The notes under the pieces are model-generated. The model saw only the letters and a list, made by a program, of their open reading frames with translations. It was not told the DNA's origin and did not search any database. 64,000 nucleotides of DNA from Xylogone sp. PMI_703. Taxonomy: Eukaryota > Ascomycota > Leotiomycetes. A program made the position numbers and the translations under genes. Positions 48,901-58,761 of this stretch are shown one piece after another. How positions within the stretch are numbered: the stretch's first letter is position 1; the number at the start of each line of letters is the position of its first letter. Location of the stretch: contig JAJTUQ010000004.1 of the NCBI GenBank assembly GCA_021399445.1, forward strand, positions 5,642,001 to 5,706,000. The letters run 5' to 3'.

Positions 48901-49802
48901 TCAAATTCGAGAGAAGATCCTAATCTGTTATTTACATGTAGTGGTTTTAAGTTTCCTTCTGTTGCTTATACACCATTATCGAAAGATGCGTGAGTTCGAA
49001 CCTCACTGTCAGCAATCATACACATTTTTTACTATCCTTTCTTGCTGTTATTTTTGTCCTTTTTATTATTATTTGTTTTGATTGGCTTTTTCTTAATGGC
49101 TTGGGCTCAATCCTTCCTTGGGTTGAAATGGCCTAGTACTGTGTGCTGTAATGCTGTACCTGGGATTTCCCTTACTTCATCACGCCAGTGGCTTTTTTAT
49201 CTTGTAAGGATTCCCCGGGTTGGGGATTACGAGGTTGACTAGCGAGGCTATTCCTCGCTGGGAATTATACGGTACGGAACATACGGAGAAGGATCGATTT
49301 CCACTCTGTCAATAGTTTTTTTTTTGTTGTTTTGAGAAATCGTGCGGTTGGTTTTGATCGAGTATTTCAGCGAGGTGGAGTCATGCTTGTTAGTGCCGCC
49401 GTTGCGCTGTTGCTTACTTTGCTTGTTCGTGAGTGGCATTAAATGTTTTTTCTTTCAAGAGTTTCAAGGGGATAGAACTGGATATTCTCTTCTACTGCTC
49501 CATATTTGCCTTTTTTATTTTCACTTTCATTTTATGGCGCAAAGCGCGGGTACTGGGGGTAGTGGCTATTGCATTTGTATTTGAAGCAGGAGGACGGTTG
49601 GTTGTCTTGGCATACAAAATGGATTGGGGCATTTCAAACTAAGGAAGAGGTAACTTGGTATTATGAGTCTATTAGCTTCTCTTATCCTCTCTCTTGGCTA
49701 CCTGTGTGGACCTGTGAACACTAGTGCATAATACCCTCAAACCGGATATCATGTCTTGATTTATATGCACTTCTGAATTTTGTGTGATATCAACTGTCTC
49801 AT
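42933..49802. other. 6.9-kb gene-poor region
   Basis: The longest stretch without a recognisable gene. Reading frames of up to 245 codons exist (for example 44250-44987, plus), but they show no domain, overlap other open frames on both strands and have composition like the surrounding DNA. The region carries repeated GTAC-centred motifs (44316, 44751, 45305, 46066, 46409, 48241, 48437, 48558) and a tRNA-like element at 48772-49030. It could hold long leaders, non-coding RNA or lineage-specific genes; sequence alone does not decide. Confidence 0.5.
48772..49030 (+). ncRNA. tRNA-like, Pol III-style locus of abnormal length (possible disrupted tRNA or inverted-repeat element)
   Basis: The 3' part is a good tRNA T-arm: a GTGAG/CTCAC stem (48990-48994, 49002-49006) closing the loop TTCGAAC. 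It is followed by TGTCAGC (49007-49013), which pairs over 7 bp with GCTGATA (48775-48781). Directly after that comes an A-box-like TGGCCGAGTGTG. A run of six T (49025-49030) would terminate Pol III. However, A and B boxes are about 200 bp apart, and no D-arm or anticodon arm of normal size can be folded between them. The end pairing actually extends to 10 bp (48772-48781 with 49007-49016, one G-U). It is therefore not an intact tRNA: it is either a tRNA-Ser/Leu-like gene split by insertions, another Pol III RNA or a small inverted-repeat element. Confidence 0.35.
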
Positions 49803-50792
49803 CTATGGCCACAGCTCCTCTATCTTCCACTCCTCATCTTCCCCATCCTTCCCGACGAAAGTGTACCTCCATCTCCTTCCTCGTCGGGGGTCTGTCAGAT
49901 CTACTTGATCCACCACCTCCGGCTTGATTACCACTACCCTGAAATTCGACCTGGCAATCTCATCATGTAAGTCCTCAATCTGTTGTCCAAGACCTAGTCC
50001 TTCCGATGGAGGAATGGAAATACTCGTCCCTGGAGGTGGATTCCGAAAACTTCCCCGCATAGTAGGACTCTGGTTACCAAAATATGCAGTGAGCTCTTTA
50101 CTCCAGCTCCAATCTTTCTCTTTCCCTTCCATTCCTTTAACAACCCTCATCCTCGACCCAAGCTCCTTCCTCGCAATCTTCACCCCAGTGTTATCACCGT
50201 CGATATCCGGAGCAATAATATACGCCCTGCCTTGTAACCTCCACTGCGTCATGGTTGGCGGCACCCAGAATACGGCCTCAACTGGTCCACCGCCACCACT
50301 TCCTTTCCACGCCTCTTTGTCGTCAAAACGATATTGCTTAGGGGTACTGGCGAATATCTCGGAGACTTTTTCCATTCTCACATCTGTTGTTATTGCGAAA
50401 CAGTCACTTTCGTAGACCTTCTCGTTTCTTGGTGCCGGGTTCCGCTCGTTCTCCGGTAGCTCAGTCCACATCCCACGGAAGGCACAGGTTCGTGCTCTAG
50501 GGAAGAATGAGGGTGAAGAAGAGCTAGACTCTGCCCTTGTGTCGTGGATTGGATGTAGAGTACTCAATGTGAAAGTTGGCCCATCGACTTTGGAGATGTG
50601 TTCTAGGAATTGGGATCGCCATGGTATCGAATTTGCATTTGCGGCAGAGCTGCCAGCAGCACTACTGCTCATGGCCGATTGCTGTGATGTACTGCTGGTG
50701 GTCGATATGGTGCGATGGATGCCCTGTAGGCGCGAGAGTGCGCGGTTGACGGAAGCTATTTTGAGGGATTTACTGTTGATGTGAAAGACCAA
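49803..50792 (-). CDS. PNPOx-like FMN-binding protein (Alr4036 / pyridoxamine-phosphate oxidase-related family)
   Basis: A single exon of 329 codons. Residues about 55-329 match the Alr4036-type FMN-binding split barrel: IPWRSQFLEHISKVDGPTFTLSTLHP, RARTCAFRGMWTELPENERNPAP, SDCFAITTDVRMEKVSEIF, VEAVFWVPPTMTQWRLQGRAYIIAPD, then the C-terminal RGRRWRYTFVGKDGEDEEWKIEELWP. Members are predicted flavoproteins related to pyridoxamine 5'-phosphate oxidase, but their substrate is generally unknown. The first about 40 residues are basic and free of acidic residues (SLKIASVNRALSRLQGIHRTIST), which could be a mitochondrial targeting sequence; an internal Met at residue 41 would give a cytosolic form. The start at 50792 is the first ATG of the frame. 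Confidence 0.85.
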   Translation of the reverse strand: MVFHINSKSLKIASVNRALSRLQGIHRTISTTSSTSQQSAMSSSAAGSSAANANSIPWRSQFLEHISKVDGPTFTLSTLHPIHDTRAESSSSSPSFFPRARTCAFRGMWTELPENERNPAPRNEKVYESDCFAITTDVRMEKVSEIFASTPKQYRFDDKEAWKGSGGGGPVEAVFWVPPTMTQWRLQGRAYIIAPDIDGDNTGVKIARKELGSRMRVVKGMEGKEKDWSWSKELTAYFGNQSPTMRGSFRNPPPGTSISIPPSEGLGLGQQIEDLHDEIARSNFRVVVIKPEVVDQVDLTDPRRGRRWRYTFVGKDGEDEEWKIEELWP

Positions 50793-51892
50793 AAATGATG
50801 TCGTAGTATCCGATCTTCAAAGAACTCTTAATATGGTAGCACTATGATTTCCGCCTAGATCGAAGGATACAACATGAGCCAGAGCCAGTTATCAATTCAC
50901 GCTGGACACCTACGTAAACAAACAATCCCGAGCATTAAAGCAAGGAGAGAGATTATACCGTAAATTTCAGTCTAATCTTTAAGTTAATAAGTATAGGCCA
51001 GCAATTGAATCTGTGTACTATACAATTTATGCGTTTAATCATCTCACATGTGCGTTCTGATATCAGGCACACAAATGCTCAACTGTTTGATTGGAAAATA
51101 CTCCGTAATCGACGCTTGGACCCCCCTTGCGTCATCAGACCTGTCACCTCAGCCTCGTCTACCCCGCATAATCTGGACAAGGCTGAGAAAGATTACATAA
51201 CTGCTGTACAAAGGTTCTCAATCCTAAATTCAAAAGTCAAGTGGGCTATTTGGAGCATCTCAATTACTTTCTCCTTCAGTCACTACCAATTTCATATCTC
51301 CACCACGTCCCCGTGACTTTAACCAGGAGCCAAGCGGTGTGTGGCTCAATTAAGCCTTCCATTACCCCGGACCCCAAGCCCCAGGTTCGTCTCGGTAGAA
51401 GCAACACCGAAGCCCCCTCGAAGGCTTAATCCAACCTCGAATAAAACCCCGCCAATTGATTTGATGCAGATGGGTTTGTTGTGATGATCTCATTACATTT
51501 CAAGCCGCCGAGCTCTGCTTCTCTGAGAATTTTACCTCCAATAAGAGCCGAATTCTGGAAGCTATGATGTGCTTCTCCAGGGATCTCGCCTGCTTTAGCC
51601 AATTGGTGAACGGGGAGGAGCTTGGGGGAAGCTAATTATCCTGGGGAAGCTCTCGTTGGCGTTCTTAGTATGAGAGGGGATTATACAGATGTTCTTCCGG
51701 TTAAAAGATTGATTGAAACCTGGAGCCAACATGAAGCTTTCGAGAGGGGAAATGTATGGATTCAGGTACCGCTACTTTCTTTATTATCCCTACATCATCA
51801 TTTTACTAAATTAACTTTTGAGTTTTTATCTAGAGCAGTATTGCTAGTCTTCAGTGACCAGTTGATCTTCTAGAAGCACTTCAGCTATTACA
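50793..51892. other. Divergent intergenic region, PNPOx-like / GH28
   Basis: 1.1 kb that must include both promoters. Only small random ORFs occur. I see no repeats or recognisable binding sites beyond AT-rich runs. Confidence 0.5.
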
Positions 51893-53509
51893 ATGCTCTC
51901 AAAGATCGTCCTCACACTTGTAGCTGCTCTAGCTACAGTGGATGCAGCTCCTAACATCCTACCGCTTCCACTGCCGCCATGGACACCACCGTGGAGTCCG
52001 CCACCTCGCAGTCCTACTCACAACGGAAAGGTGTGCACGGTTAGAGCCCTTGGTCATAAGAGAGATGACACACCACAGATCTTGAAGGCATTCAAGGACT
52101 GTAATGCTGGCGGAACGGTAGTGTTTCCAGAAGGACAGAATTACTGGATCGCGACCAAGTTAAACCCAGTTGTCTATGACGTTACCGTTGAGTGGAAGGG
52201 CATGTGGACGGTACGTGACCAAGTTTTAAAGATACAGGACGAATTCTTTGTCGATTGAACTGTACACTGCCGAGCGGTCAAATGAACCTCTATTGACAAT
52301 CTCTTACCTAGATGTCCGATGATCTCGACTACTGGCGTAACAATTCCTACCCAATTGCTTTCCAAAACCATCACGCTGGATTCATAATTAGCGGAGAAAG
52401 AATTCACATCAATGGCTATGGAACAGGTGGCATTTACGGTAATGGTAACGCATGGTATAACGCTGAAGAAGGCACCACACATCCGGGGAGACCAATGCCA
52501 TTTGTCTTCTGGAATGCGAGTGATGTTTTTGTTGAACACTGTAAGAGCCGACCTCCTATAGCGAATGATTCCGAACCTGTTATCTAAGCATAATATAGTC
52601 TATGTCAAAGACCCTCCGCTGTGGTCATTAAACATAATGAATGGCACAAATATGTGGTTTGACGACATCTTATGCAATGCCACTGCTGTCAAAGCTCCAT
52701 TTGGGAAGAACTGGGTCCAGAATACTGATGGATTCGATACAATGGATGCGTATAATATCAAGCTGACGAATATGGTGTACCAAGGAGGAGATGACTGCAT
52801 AGCCATTAAGCCCAGGTCTTACAACATCTATGTCCAGAATGTGAGTCAACTCCTCGTGCTTGCGACATAGTTGTTGATAATATACCTTAGATAACTTGCC
52901 ATGGAGGAAATGGTATTGCAATCGGATCGTTAGGGCAGTACTTGGAGGATTCGTCCGTCATCAATGTTCTTGTAAAGGATGCCAACATCCTGACTCACAA
53001 TAATGATATGGAAAGCTCAGCCTATATCAAAACATGGGTAGGAGCGCTAGTTCCACAAGGCTCGTATGAAAGTGCCGGATTGCCGCGGGGAGGTGGCTGG
53101 TAAGTACATTCCCGTTCCGATTGGCATCCTCGTAATGTCAGGAGTCGTATTGATCCTGACCTCTTCTTTCAGGGGTGTTGTTCAGAACGTTCGACTCGAG
53201 AATTTCTACATCGAGGGTGCCGGCATCGGACCCGACATCACTGAGGACAGCGGAGATAACGGAACCTATCCTGGCACTTCACTGATGGAGATATCGAACA
53301 TTGCGTTTGTAAACTTCACAGGCTACATTACCGGAAAGGGAAATCGTACCGCTCAAATGAGCTGCTCCAAAGTACACCCGTGCTTCAATATCGCTTTACA
53401 GAACATCAGTCTAGCGACTGCACCAGGGGCAGAACCGACTGGGGCAGTGGGAACCTGCAGCTATATTGCTCCAGGAGGGGTCACTGGCCTTACAGGTAGT
53501 GGATGCTGA
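51893..53509 (+). CDS. Secreted GH28 polygalacturonase, probable exo type
   Basis: Five exons, 51893-52210, 52312-52540, 52599-52840, 52891-53099 and 53173-53509 (introns of 101, 58, 50 and 73 nt), encode about 444 aa. GH28 enzymes hydrolyse pectic galacturonan. A signal peptide (about residues 1-19, hydrophobic, cleavage near VDA|AP) is followed by a Pro-rich stretch. Catalytic signatures are NTDG (Asp 226), GGDDC (Asp 247 and 248) and YIK (308-310). At the position of the usual Gly-His-Gly the sequence is CHGGNGIAIGSLGQY, so the usual His is Asn 270. The segment SYESAGLPRGGGWG and the pairs of C-terminal cysteines resemble the fungal exopolygalacturonase clade, so the Asn may be normal there. 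Several N-glycosylation sequons (NGT, NAT, NGT, NFT, NRT) fit secretion. Each splice junction was phase-checked. Confidence 0.92.
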
Positions 53510-55766
53510 ATTGTGTAAGCTTGATTACAGCGATAATATGCTGTACCGTAGCATGCTGAGTTTCGGAATCCGAAAATCTAATATAATAACAAGACCACTG
53601 GAAGGTGTGCTTCATTCGGGAATTGTCCAAGTATGCTTAGAGATGCCACTGGTATCCAATATCGCGCCTTCCTCGTACCTCGTATAACATGACATCAGAT
53701 AAGAACATGTAATAGGCGTATGATTCCAAATATCCCTGCATGATATGGCAGACTCTTATCCGCAATATGAAATAGTGTAACCTATCAATGCCATAGTATC
53801 GGCGAAAAAGATGTCCGGCCCGAGCCGTGACACGCGTTCACTATGTAACCTATTTGTAATGTTAGAAAGAGTGATCAGAATTGAGGTCGATTATATTGAG
53901 AATAATTTCTTGTGGTACCTTTTTGTGGTCCTGATATTGCGCAGGTACACATAATAGTTGAAGAGAGATGCATAGGTTTAATGTAGCACCTCCCTTTAAT
54001 CTCTCTTACTAATAAGTGGATCTCCTTTGACGTAAAGAGAGCCGGCTTACCACGGAGTCGGTATCGGGATATTTACCGTTCATGGATGTCTGCTATGAGA
54101 GACCGGTGTTCGTATCTAGTATATCTCCGGAGTGCAAAGTTCCCTTGGCCGTTATATCGAGAAGAGGCGTTGGAGCAGTCGTTGAGAGAAATGCCATCCC
54201 CTAAGGCGCTTTTGGGAGGACTATGATCCTTGAAAATGATCAACGCATCTGTGTAAACACACTCACCCTGATCAGAATTATTGAAGAGAAACTGAAGCTA
54301 TTAACTGGCCGTCTGTCAACTGAGCCATTTCATACCTGACGGCGGTAACACCATGGTCATCGTTGACTGGGAGTATGCAACAATGCTTCCGGTATGGTTA
54401 TGGTCCAAATTTACAAGCGTTTCTAGAATAATGAAAATAATTGTTCGGAGAAATTGTGAAGTCAAAACCATTATAGGATATAACATGAGCGACATTAATG
54501 GGGAAAACAATAGAGATAGCTCTATTATCAACAACAAGCTGGCCACCTCTTGGCTATACAATGAAAAGTACAGCTTATTGTTCTGATGCAACCTTGAAGC
54601 ATAATCTGCTGCCAACTAGGACAGCAATAGCATATTACTGCAAGTACGAATCATTAGGAGTAAAGAAACAGTTTGAATACTTTCTTAGATTGAAAGAATG
54701 ATACTTTTCTGAGCTCGTCTCTCTCAGAGGTCGAGTATCACAAACGAGATGCAATGCAGAAGGAAATGATGATCAAAAGAAGACGGGAGGAGACAGACCG
54801 TGTTCATGGTTAGAGAGCTGAAAATGGTGAAACGCAGGAGACGAAGGAGCCGCAGCTGGATTGAGAAGGATTGATTGTTTAACAGTCTGGGAAATGATCT
54901 TCCAAGATGAAGGGTCCAGATTAGAGAGTGGATCGTGCCCGGCGACGGTGTGCCCGGTCTCCGCCAAGAGATACTGTACAGTATCTGTGCTTGTCCGAAG
55001 ACTAATTCAGGGATGATACACACGTACAAGTTTATGTCCAGAGAATAAAAAGAATAAAAATAACAAGAAGAAGATGGAGGAAAACAAACCAATTGAGGAC
55101 TGAGACAGCGTATCTCCAATCAAGTTTGCTTTCCCGTACAGGTATCAACTTACCTTCCGTATCAGGCAGCCAAGGTTGAGTGATAGATAGGCCGGAAGCG
55201 GAAGATTTTTTCACCTCCCGCACCCTAGTCTGGCGAGTCTCTTGGTCGGTACTTTGATCTCTTTTCTGCCGCCCCCCGTGCCGATATCCGCGGACCCGCA
55301 TGCTGAACGAAAGCTTAACGTACTCTTTGGGTCTCCTCGCCATTTCCGTCCCTGTCACGCTGGGAATAACCACACGCAGCATTCTGTCGGTGTGGCTGCG
55401 TTGGGACCCTAGCCTAACCTGGCGGGGAAACAGCACTGCCAGGCGCTGGTTCTTGGACTTAACTCTTAACTCCTCACCGTGGTGGGTTTTTTTGGCCGCC
55501 GTCATACAGGAACTAGATCCCCTACGTCGGAGAACATTTCCTGCTGGGGTATTTTGCGTCCAAGTTTTGTAATCTTCTCTCGTTCTTCTCGTTTCTCTCT
55601 TGCTTTTTAACTGTTAAAAGTTCTACATTTTCCTGTAGAACATTTCCTTTTTCCCTAACCATCTCTCACTTTTTTCAAGTACCCCGGATTACATCAGAAT
55701 TTGGCTTCCGTGACGATCATCTGCCGGAGAATAAAAAAAAAAGCAAGCTTGGGGCACCAAAACGTC
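53510..55766. other. Intergenic region, GH28 / MFS transporter
   Basis: About 2.25 kb. The part from 54230 to 54700 is AT-rich. An 18-bp perfect palindrome lies at 54969-54986. A CT/T-rich leader-like stretch occupies about 55570-55690, just upstream of the transporter start. There is no convincing ORF. Confidence 0.5.
54969..54986. promoter_or_regulatory. 18-bp perfect palindrome upstream of the MFS gene
   Basis: AGATACTGTACAGTATCT is identical to its reverse complement. It lies about 780 bp upstream of the transporter start and centres on GTAC, like the shorter motifs in the other gene-poor regions. It could be a site for a dimeric regulator; this is an inference. Confidence 0.4.
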
Positions 55767-57511
55767 ATGGCAGAATCTTCGACCACGCGATCAGAGAAGT
55801 TCGCCTCGCGCGAGGATCATGACGGACACCATAAGGATGAAGGCGACCATAGGGATGAAGATGACACCAGTAGCGACGATGCTGACCTCGAGGAAAAGGA
55901 TCGAGAAATTGGTGAAGATCTCGATCAGATCATGTCTGGGAGAAGTATATCGGAGGTCCGTGGTGGAATTGAGAACAAGCGGGATATGGATATAGAGCCA
56001 GGGCGATTGCAGAGAATTAAGAGCGCGAGAAGTGCGCGAGAAGCAGATCCAAATATCGTCAGGTGGCAAGGACCAGGCGACCCCGAAAATCCTAAGAATT
56101 GGCCTTTCAAGCGCAAGTGGGCTGCTGTCTTTGTTGGTATGTGAAACCGCGGGCCAGATATCAATCGGTAGAGAAGCTGACTTTGCATGCGCCTGTAGTA
56201 TCTTCTTTCACCTTCATTTCTCCGGTTTCCTCGTCAATGGTTGCTCCCGCTCTGGACCAGATTGGACGAGATCTAGGTATAACCGCAGATATAGAACTGT
56301 CTCTGACTTTGTCTATATTTGTCCTTGCGTATGCAATTGGTCCTCTTTTCCTGGGCCCGCTTTCCGAGTTGTATGGACGAACCATCGTTCTTCAACTCAG
56401 CAATCTCCTCTATTTATTCTTCAACTTGGGATGCGGGTTAGCGAAGACTAAAGGTCAACTCATAGGCTTCCGATTTCTATCTGGTCTTGGAGGCTCAGCA
56501 CCTCTGGCTATAGGAGGTGGTGTGCTCTCAGATTTATTCACGGCAGAGGAACGTGGCAAAGCGATGAGCCTGTACAGTCTGGCCCCGTTACTCGGCCCTG
56601 CAATTGGCCCAGTTGCAGGTGGCTATATTTCGATGAACACTACCTGGCGTTGGGTTTTCTATGCTACCACTATCGCAGATGGGGTTATCCAGGCATTTGG
56701 TTTGTTCTTCCTGCAAGAAACCTACTCACCAGTACTCTTACAACGCAAAAAGATGAAGCTGATTAAGGAGACCGGTAATACCGAGCTTCGTACTGAATAT
56801 GATCGGCCGGACCGTACCCTTTCGAAAGCTCTTCGAACGTCTCTGATTCGGCCCTTTAGGCTCATTGGTACTCAGCTTATCGTCCAAGTGCTAGCCATCT
56901 ACGCTGCTTACTTGTATGGACTGATGTACCTTGTCCTTTCGACTTTCCCAACTTTATGGCAAGGTGAGTACCACGAAAGCGTTGGCACAGGAGGTCTCAA
57001 TTACATAGCTCTTGGTGTTGGATTCTTCATAGGAGCTCAGACCTGTGCCCCACTGCAAGACCGCATCTATCGTGCGCTGAAGCGTCGCAACAATGGCGTC
57101 GGCCGTCCCGAGTTTCGTGTCCCTCTTATGATTCCAGGCGCAATCCTTGTCCCAGTGGGCTTGTTCTGGTATGGTTGGACTGCTCAGGCTCATGCACACT
57201 GGATCCTGCCCGATATTGGTGCGTGTATCTTCTGTGCAGGAGTCATCATTGGGTTCCAGTGCATCCAGACATATATCGTTGACTCTTATACGCGCTATGC
57301 AGCTAGTGCAATGGCAGCAGCGACTGTATTGAGGAGTTTGGCCGGTTTCGGATTCCCGTTATTTGCGCCATATATGTATCAGAAGCTTCACTATGGCTGG
57401 GGTAACAGCCTGCTCGGATTTTTGGCCATTGGATTAGGATGGCCTGCGCCATTCTTGTTGTGGAAGTACGGTGAGATGCTGAGAAAGAGAAGTACCTTCG
57501 CTGCTGGATAA
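55767..57511 (+). CDS. MFS drug:H+ antiporter-type transporter (DHA1 family)
   Basis: Two exons, 55767-56136 and 56199-57511 (62-nt intron), encode about 560 aa. A long acidic hydrophilic N-terminus (about residues 1-100, including DEGDHRDEDDTSSDDADLEEKDREIGEDLDQIM) precedes WQGPGDPENPKNWP, the usual lead into DHA1 transporters. Twelve membrane segments then follow. Typical signatures are SSSMVAPALDQIGRDL in helix 1, GPLSELYGR between helices 2 and 3 and SGLGGSAPLAIGGGVLSDLF, with GPAIGPVAGGYI in helix 5. DHA1 proteins export drugs, polyamines or metabolites across the plasma membrane; the substrate cannot be read here. The frame is open to 55701 with no earlier ATG of better context, so I use the Met of MAESSTTRSEKF. 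The position next to a Zn2Cys6 regulator is suggestive only. Confidence 0.93.
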
Positions 57512-58761
57512 GGAGGAGGAGGATGATACCCTGGTGTTGCGAATTTTGAGTAGGAGTGCTTGACAGAATCGTTATTTCTGATTTTCCTATAGTCTCAGTT
57601 GGTTCTTGGAAAAGTTGTTTGGTTTCACGCTTTATTTCAGGTCTTCATAATGATATGCATAGGCTGCATAAAACATGGCGTTAGGGACCTTGGGATCTTG
57701 GATCCGGTGTTAGAAAGCGAACAAGACGTCTTGCATTAGACCTACCGCAAGGTAGGTTCGAAAAGTCTTCTTGGGGTTATCTCTATTTTTCTATTACGGT
57801 TCTGCGTTCACGAATTGCATGGGAAATACGGATGAATGAAAGTAGGTTAGTTGGTGAGGTGAGTGGAAATAAAGTAGATAACCATAATATATGTCAGATG
57901 AAAACTAAGGAGTTGCGTGGTCTTTGCTTCTGAATCCAAATGTGTAACAGTCAGCGTGCATTGCAGTGCTTTTGTGTTCATAACTCGAGGATTATATAAC
58001 CCTTATCCCTGGAGTCCATGTGACAAGTTCTCGTGCATTGACACTATTCGAAAAGTTCTAATCAGTACTGTTTACTGCGTTGATCATGTTTGGTGCAAGG
58101 AGCAGGATCGGATTGCAAATCCAGCCTCAAGTTGTGGATTGGCGGGATTGGTAATTGATAAGGATGCGATAAGCAGGCCCCCTCCTCACATGCCTCAGTA
58201 ATCAACAGCACTTAATTCCCCAGGCCAGACCCATTTGCCGGGAAGCTAGATCCTCTGCATTGATCGCTCATCTCATCTCTAATCCAGCCTTACTTATCCA
58301 GTCACCATTCAACCAACGACATCCCAACGGCATCGCTTCTACTGTACTGGCGCATAAGCTCTAGCTCTTCTGGGTTGTTTCACTTGCTCGAAATCCCTTC
58401 AATTTCAATCTCTCTCTAATAACTACTACCCATCGGGATCTAGGCTTCCCCATAATTAACTCTAAATAGAGCGTACCCGCGCTCCGCGGAGAAACCGACC
58501 CACGAACCATCGTTCAGCGCGCTCAAACCCCGAATTGGGACTTTTCATCTTGTCATCAATCGGCGTTTGTGCGTCTTCTGGATGCGCGTCATCGCATCCC
58601 CATCTGCACTCTTCCGCGGCCGCTCCTGGGTTGTCTTGCCTTTGCTTTGTTCTCTGACTGGGCGTTTTGCTGGAGCAATTAGCTGCTGAAGGGCTAACTA
58701 AGCCTTGCGGGCGGCTTGCGGGCTCTGAGCTGCAAGGTAGCATAGGGTTCCGGTGGTAGGC
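57512..58761. other. Intergenic region, MFS / Zn2Cys6 factor
   Basis: 1.25 kb. A compact hairpin is at 57740-57757. The segment 58440-58760 is GC-rich and probably the leader of the transcription factor. No coding signal was seen. Confidence 0.5.
57740..57757. other. 7-bp hairpin with GCAA loop downstream of the MFS gene
   Basis: ACCTACC and GGTAGGT pair perfectly around the GNRA-type loop GCAA, about 230 bp after the transporter stop, so it may lie in its 3' UTR. There is no T-run after it. Confidence 0.35.

Noticed and set aside
48772..49016. SRP RNA or U6 RNA as the identity of the tRNA-like locus
   Set aside because: The SRP helix-8 motif (GTCAGG with AGCAG) and the U6 ACAGAGA box are both absent.
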